A DNA stretch of 21,569 bases from Stentor coeruleus (lineage: Eukaryota; Ciliophora; Heterotrichea; Heterotrichida; Stentoridae). Numbering within the stretch: position 1 is the stretch's first letter; each line of letters begins with the position of its first letter. The position numbers were made by a program, and so were the translations under genes. The stretch spans positions 1 through 21,569 of the forward strand of contig MPUH01001189.1 in assembly GCA_001970955.1 (NCBI GenBank). Direction: 5' to 3'. Shown here one piece after another: positions 16,733-21,569 of the stretch. The notes under the pieces are model-generated. The model made no database searches, was not told the DNA's origin, and saw only the letters and a program-made list of their open reading frames with translations.

Positions 16733-17751
16733 ATAATAATATGAGATTAAGTTTGCTATATGAATTTATTTGAAATCTTTTGAGAGTAGTGGGTTTTAGA
16801 AATTTAATCTCTTTAAGTGAAATATTTAAGTTGTGGGTTTTTGAAGATGGAGTTAGGTTGAATAGGGAGAGGTTTGATTCATGTAAGAAAATGGATGGTT
16901 AGATGATTTTTTTTGGGATAAAATTGTGAAGAGATGATTGAAAAAATTTTGATATATTAAATGAGTGGATTGAAGAATGATGTGAGAATTATAGAGTTTT
17001 TTTAGTATTGGGTGGAATGCAAAGTGAAGATATTGTACTAACTTCTTTTAAGAGGGAGAAAAAAATTGTAAAATGCTAATTTGGTGTTGGTGTTGAGGTT
17101 AAGCTTTTAGATTTTGATTTGGAGTTGAGATTGTTTAAAGCGAAATTCAATTAAATATTTTTATAAGATTTATGCGAGCTTATGATCATGAAAAGTTAAA
17201 AAAAACTTGAATGCATCATAAAAAACTTAGCATCTATTCATAATTCTGAGCGCTAGAGTACAAACAATTATATATAATATTTAGTATTTTTAAATATCAT
17301 TTGGACAATTTTGATTTGATGCTTATGCAGATATGCCTCTTTTGTATAGAGTTGTTACATATGGCTAATGATTTCATACATATAGTGATAGTTTGCTTTT
17401 GGTTCGGAAGAAATAAAAAGTTTACTGAAAAAATGTTTTTGGGACGAGAGAAATACATAGTATTAAAATTTTTGGTAATAGACAGTTCAAGCTTGAATTA
17501 TTCAACCTATCGTGCACCTTTTGAGATCATAGATTAAAATGACCTTACAAAAATTATAAACTCTCTGCTTAAAAAATAAAACTTGAGTTCTTTTATTAAA
17601 GGAAAAAATGCTTCTTGTCAAGCAAAAATAAGGTTTAAATTGATCCAATGCATGTTTTTAATACTAAGTCTTGAGATAGTTTAATATTGGTTTTAGATTT
17701 TTAGTTAAGTATGCCAGAATCAAAGTATTAAATACTTTATTAAACCTGAAA
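16733..17751. other. intergenic, no supported gene
   Basis: About 1 kb between two rightward genes. The left part (about 16740-17160) is strongly G-over-C, the 3'-flank pattern of rightward genes. A 78-codon frame ends at 17537 but opens at TTG, not ATG, and has no family resemblance, so it is not called. No tRNA was recognised. Confidence 0.5.
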
Positions 17752-18834
17752 ATGGAACGTCAAGAATTAAATTCATCAGACGAAGCAGCAATGTGGGAAG
17801 AATTTGATAATTACCCAATCAATCTGCAGCAGAAACTAGTAAAACTTTCAAAAAAAAACAAAAAGGAAGACAAGTCTCTAAATAATCCACCAAAGATAGA
17901 GCATAAAACTATGATTTTATCTAGTGAATTGCACAAACTTAACAGCGAATACCGAGTGGAAAAACTGAATAAAACCTTAGAAAGAATCCGCCAAGCTAAC
18001 GAAGAAGGTGTGAAGCAAATAAAAATAGTTATTCATAATCAAACCAAAAAAGAACTCAAAGGGACTATGATGAACATCCATCGCCAATTCCAACAAGAGT
18101 TTTATATGCTAAAAAAGGATAAAGAGTCAATGTTTGAAGAACTTTCTGCTAAAATACGAGCTTTTAATACTTTAGCTGAGTATTTTGTTCATCAAAATTT
18201 CATAGAAGAAGAATACAGCATTTGTGATTTTGAATCTCTTGGCAAAGACAGTTTTGAAGAGGAAAAAGAAAGGATTAAAGAGTTAAAAAAGCTCATTGAC
18301 CTTGCAAATATCCGTTTCGAAGCTATTAAAACTTTAAATACAGCGTATAAAGAAGAAGCTGCAGATGCGTTGAAAAGAGTTGATAATGTTAATGAAGAAA
18401 TAAATAAGATAAGGGTTACTCATAATTTAGCAAAGAAAAACTTAGAAAATATTATTGGAAATAGAGAAAAAGAAGTATTGAATGATGTGCAGATTATTAG
18501 GAGTGAGTATGAAGACTTTAAAAACAGGATAATGCAAGAAATGCATTTACGGACTTTACTTGAAGAGCGTCAAAAACTTTTTATTAAAAACTTATATGGA
18601 GAACTTAAAAATGCTAAGACTATACTCCAAAACCCAACTTTAAGAATGAAAACCTATGAAAAGATTCGTGAAACTTTAACCCCAACACCTGTTGAGCCAA
18701 ACCTGCCTAAAATCCTCCCATCACAATTAAGTACAAAAGATGGAGACTCTCGTCCGGTATATTCTCCTTTTGAGCCGTTGTCAAATCGTAGTACAAAGTC
18801 ACATCGTAGGACAAAAAGCAGCTTTAAGCCATAA
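17752..18834 (+). CDS. coiled-coil protein of unknown function
   Basis: 360 aa from ATG to TAA, no intron needed. After an acidic start (EEFDNYP), residues about 55-300 are almost all helix-forming and highly charged, in several coiled-coil blocks separated by a short non-coil zone (YFVHQNFIEEEYSICDFESL, about 144-163). The last 55 residues are proline-rich (TPTPVEPNLP) and end in a basic Ser/Arg/Lys tail (SHRRTKSSFKP). This architecture is common among ciliate cytoskeletal and basal-body proteins, but no named domain is seen and no function is proposed. Even codon use and a clean start argue for a real gene. Confidence 0.82.
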   Translation: MERQELNSSDEAAMWEEFDNYPINLQQKLVKLSKKNKKEDKSLNNPPKIEHKTMILSSELHKLNSEYRVEKLNKTLERIRQANEEGVKQIKIVIHNQTKKELKGTMMNIHRQFQQEFYMLKKDKESMFEELSAKIRAFNTLAEYFVHQNFIEEEYSICDFESLGKDSFEEEKERIKELKKLIDLANIRFEAIKTLNTAYKEEAADALKRVDNVNEEINKIRVTHNLAKKNLENIIGNREKEVLNDVQIIRSEYEDFKNRIMQEMHLRTLLEERQKLFIKNLYGELKNAKTILQNPTLRMKTYEKIRETLTPTPVEPNLPKILPSQLSTKDGDSRPVYSPFEPLSNRSTKSHRRTKSSFKP

Positions 18835-19537
18835 TATGTAATAATAAACTTTTTTACATATATTTTTAATGTGAATTGTATCAGTTCCCAATAATTTTTA
18901 TATAAATGCATTAGAGTATATCTTAGTTTATATCAAAAAGTTTAGATTTTATAAATTCTTCTTTATAATGATTAATAATTGATTGTAGTACTCCAGATGA
19001 ACACCCAGATACTTTTAAAATTATTTAAAAAACTTGATTTTAAGAGAATTTTGGCCTATTTTTAAGTAATGAAATTGCTTGCAAGAGTATCTAATTAATA
19101 AAAGTCTTTTTTTAAAAGAAAATTGCCTTTTATGCAGAATAAAAAAGATCTTAAGTTACGCAATTATATACTTAGAACAATGCTAAGATCCACATATCTC
19201 AGTACAAAGATCTATAAATATAATAAATACCTATAGAATAGCATCAATAAAATATTTCCTTTTATATCACCTAAACCATAATCCTTTATAAATACAAATT
19301 ACACTAATAACTTAAAAAAGTATCATCATATCTAATACCCATAGCCTACTCATAAAATTTAAATCATTTAAAATTTCATCATAAATCACTATACATTTTC
19401 TATATTAAATCATATATATTCATAATATCTCAACAACAACACCCTTCATGAAATTATTTTATTAAATCAAATAATTACTATAAACAAAAATGTAAATATC
19501 ACTTAGGTCAGTATTTGCAAAAGGAGGAAAATGCAAA
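18835..19537. other. intergenic upstream region of the AMPK-like kinase
   Basis: AT-rich. From about 19180 to 19440 C strongly outnumbers G on the top strand, the 5'-flank pattern seen before other rightward genes. An ATG at 19531-19533, seven bases before the kinase start and in another frame, opens a short upstream frame overlapping the start and ending at a TGA 11 codons on. No RNA gene was recognised. Confidence 0.5.
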
Positions 19538-20947
19538 ATGATTGGCAGCTATCGTATCGGCATTGATCTTGGTGAAGGGACATTTGGTAAAGTTAAACTT
19601 GGATACCACAATTCGACGTCTGAAAAAGTTGCAATCAAGATATTAAAAAAGGCTAAAATTGCTGATGTAGCTGATGTTGATAGAATTACAAGGGAAATTT
19701 ATATACTGAAAATTATTAGGCATCCTAATATAGTTCAGTTATATGAGATTATTGATACACCCAAGAAAATTTTTTTGATTATGGAATATGCTGCAGGTGG
19801 GGAATTATTTGAATATATTGTGGCAAATACAAAGCTTAAAGAAAGGGAGGCTTGCAGACTTTATCAGCAGATCCTTTCTGCAATGGAATATTTGCACAAA
19901 TTAAAAGTTGTTCACCGAGACCTAAAGCCTGAAAACCTCTTACTAGACCTAAACAAGAACATAAAACTTGTAGATTTTGGGCTTAGCAACCTTTACACCT
20001 ATGGGGAACTTCTAAAAACAGCATGTGGAAGTCCATGCTATGCAGCTCCAGAAATGATTGCTGGAAAAAAATACAAACCAACAGCTGTAGATGTTTGGAG
20101 TTCAGGAGTGGTTCTTTTTACAATGGTTTGTGGAAATTTACCTTTTGAAGACTCCAACACAACGAATTTATATAAAAAAATAACTTCTGGCGATTTTGAA
20201 ATTCCTGATTTCCTCTCTTCTGACTTCCAAGACTTAATAAAACGTATTCTAACAACCTCTCCAGAAAGTCGAATATCATTCAAAGATATAAAAAAGCATA
20301 AATGGTATAATCAAGTTATTCAAGACATTTCTGAAGGGTTGATTTTGGGCTATGATAATATTCCTATAGACTCAGAAATCATTAAAAACCTCAGAGTTTA
20401 TAATATTGACTCTAATATTGCATATAAGTCTATAGAAAGCAACAAGCATGATAATGTAACTACAGCTTATTATTTAACATTGAAAAAACATTTAGAAAGT
20501 GGAGGTTTATCTAAACCTTCTGTGCATAATATTCCAAACCAAACTCATTCAACCTCTTTTTCTTTATGTTTAGGAAGGTATTCTAAAACTAAAAGCAAAA
20601 TCTCATCAATTTTTGACTTATCAGATACCCTCTATAATAACATTCAAAAACCTACTCATACAAGGTTTCATTCTAATCAGCTACCTTCTGTTATTAAACT
20701 TCCTGGACATAATAAGAATATTTCAGTTATTCATACAAGGGTATCTTTAAAGAAAAAGAAGTCTAAAGATGCTTCTAAAAAGCAAATTATAGATTTATGC
20801 AAAGGTCTGGAGATAAAAATCCCAAAAGGAAATTTTCAGGTAGCATCATCGACAACTAAGAGTAGTATTACGAAGAATTTTAAGATGACTCCAAAACATG
20901 TGGAGAATGGGAATAATTTTCGAATTGAAAAAATTAATAATTTTTAA
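19538..20947 (+). CDS. AMPK/SNF1-related serine/threonine kinase
   Basis: 469 aa. Kinase domain about residues 5-257: GEGTFG (12-17), K34, E53, HRDLKPEN (126-133), DFG (146-148), then LKTACGSPCYAAPE. That activation loop is the AMPK/SNF1 form with T161 at the LKB1-type phosphorylation site. A short hydrophobic/charged zone follows (about 275-322), placed where AMPK-related kinases carry a UBA-like autoinhibitory domain. The tail (325-469) is basic, Ser-rich and unlike the AMPK alpha C-terminal domain, so partner binding may differ. The listed ATG is the only start in frame before the glycine loop. Such kinases sense energy state or polarity cues; the specific role is not known. No intron is needed. 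Confidence 0.95.
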   Translation: MIGSYRIGIDLGEGTFGKVKLGYHNSTSEKVAIKILKKAKIADVADVDRITREIYILKIIRHPNIVQLYEIIDTPKKIFLIMEYAAGGELFEYIVANTKLKEREACRLYQQILSAMEYLHKLKVVHRDLKPENLLLDLNKNIKLVDFGLSNLYTYGELLKTACGSPCYAAPEMIAGKKYKPTAVDVWSSGVVLFTMVCGNLPFEDSNTTNLYKKITSGDFEIPDFLSSDFQDLIKRILTTSPESRISFKDIKKHKWYNQVIQDISEGLILGYDNIPIDSEIIKNLRVYNIDSNIAYKSIESNKHDNVTTAYYLTLKKHLESGGLSKPSVHNIPNQTHSTSFSLCLGRYSKTKSKISSIFDLSDTLYNNIQKPTHTRFHSNQLPSVIKLPGHNKNISVIHTRVSLKKKKSKDASKKQIIDLCKGLEIKIPKGNFQVASSTTKSSITKNFKMTPKHVENGNNFRIEKINNF

Positions 20948-21569
20948 AGTACACTGATTAAGTAGAGGTAAATGCTGTAAATAATTTTGGGGCCTGGTAT
21001 AAAGGTTATGATTTTGAGGGTTTAGTTTGTTTTTTGATTGAATTTTTAACTTTAGGTTTTAGTGATGGCATGAAACTTGAGATCTAAGGAGGTTTTAAGG
21101 CTTTTATGATATTTTTTGTAAGGCTTTTTGAAATGAGATTTTCTATAGATATGAACTCTTGGGGATTTTTAAGTTTCAGCCTTTTTAGAGTCTTTAAATT
21201 TATTCATCGTCTTTTGATGCAAGCTTAGTAAAAATTCCAATAATATTTTATAGTAAAAGAGTTTTTACGATTGCTTTGATATGCTTTAAACTTCTGCTTA
21301 TTTTAAACCCAGGTTTCAAGTTCACGCTTTAGATATAACCATTTTGTGAGTAAATATGGGTTATAGGTTTTCATATAAAATCATCTGATTTTTTGATGAT
21401 AAGTTTTGCCATAAAGCAAAGTTTTGGACTAGCTGCATATAAATGGTTATTTGCGATTATAATAAAAGAGTTTTAGATGATTTTTATATCTTATAAACTA
21501 AGTTATAAATACTATAAAAGGCAGCTTCGATTTTATTGTGTTTATAATTATTTATATGTCCCAATATAT
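20948..21569. other. 3' flank of the kinase gene and unresolved right edge
   Basis: The first 250 bases are G-over-C on the top strand, as in other rightward 3' flanks. The rest is mixed AT-rich sequence. No frame or RNA gene could be supported. A gene may begin just beyond the right edge. Confidence 0.45.

Noticed and set aside
17301-17537. 78-codon rightward frame in the 16733-17751 spacer
   Set aside because: It opens at TTG rather than ATG, is hydrophobic without a clear pattern, and matches no family. The surrounding sequence has typical intergenic composition.
21280-21340. tRNA-like B-box (GGTTTCAAGTTCACGC)
   Set aside because: There is no matching A-box, acceptor stem or anticodon arm around it.
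21380-21402. Short inverted repeat ATCATC...GATGAT
   Set aside because: A six-base stem with a T-rich loop is expected by chance in DNA this AT-rich.

Overview
The window looks like macronuclear DNA of a ciliate, most likely Stentor or a close relative. It is AT-rich, gene-dense and wholly eukaryotic in gene content. Spliceosomal introns of exactly 15 nt interrupt otherwise perfect reading frames: GTAAT at the 5' end, A at position 10, AG at the 3' end. TAA, TAG and TGA all end complete genes, so the standard genetic code is in use, as in Stentor and unlike Tetrahymena or Paramecium. The species call is inference; the introns and code are read from the sequence.

Layout. 1-608 (-): 5' part of a ubiquitin-like-domain PI4K-type lipid kinase gene that runs off the left edge and is broken by two in-frame TAAs. 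1528-2610 (-): coiled-coil protein with a GAS2-related (GAR) microtubule-binding motif. 3400-4362 (-): PP2C/PPM protein phosphatase. 4808-5086 (-): very cysteine-rich 92-aa protein. 5362-5668 (-): doubtful small gene around an assembly gap. 5753-7189 (+): CDPK-type calcium-dependent protein kinase with one 15-nt intron. 7307-9100 (-): TBC plus rhodanese-like protein resembling TBC1D23, two 15-nt introns. 9843-10595 (-): short TBC-domain protein, one 15-nt intron. 11249-15309 (+): MON2-like Golgi scaffold, apparently split by an assembly duplication. 15322-15918 (+): divergent Rab GTPase starting 12 bp after MON2. 16133-16732 (+): coiled-coil protein ending in a CaaX box. 17752-18834 (+): coiled-coil protein of unknown function. 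19538-20947 (+): AMPK/SNF1-related kinase. The remainder is AT-rich intergenic DNA.

Five single Ns mark joins where the sequence on one side is repeated on the other. They look like unmerged contig overlaps rather than biology, and one of them breaks the MON2 frame. Collapsing it restores one continuous frame.

Two functional themes stand out. The first is endosome/Golgi traffic: TBC1D23-like, a second TBC protein, MON2-like and a Rab lie together in 7307-15918, and animal TBC1D23 and MON2 both act in endosome-to-Golgi transport. The second is phospho- and calcium-signalling: PP2C, CDPK, an AMPK-like kinase and a lipid kinase. Whether the neighbours cooperate is not shown by the sequence. No tRNA, rRNA, CRISPR array, transposon or viral gene was recognised.
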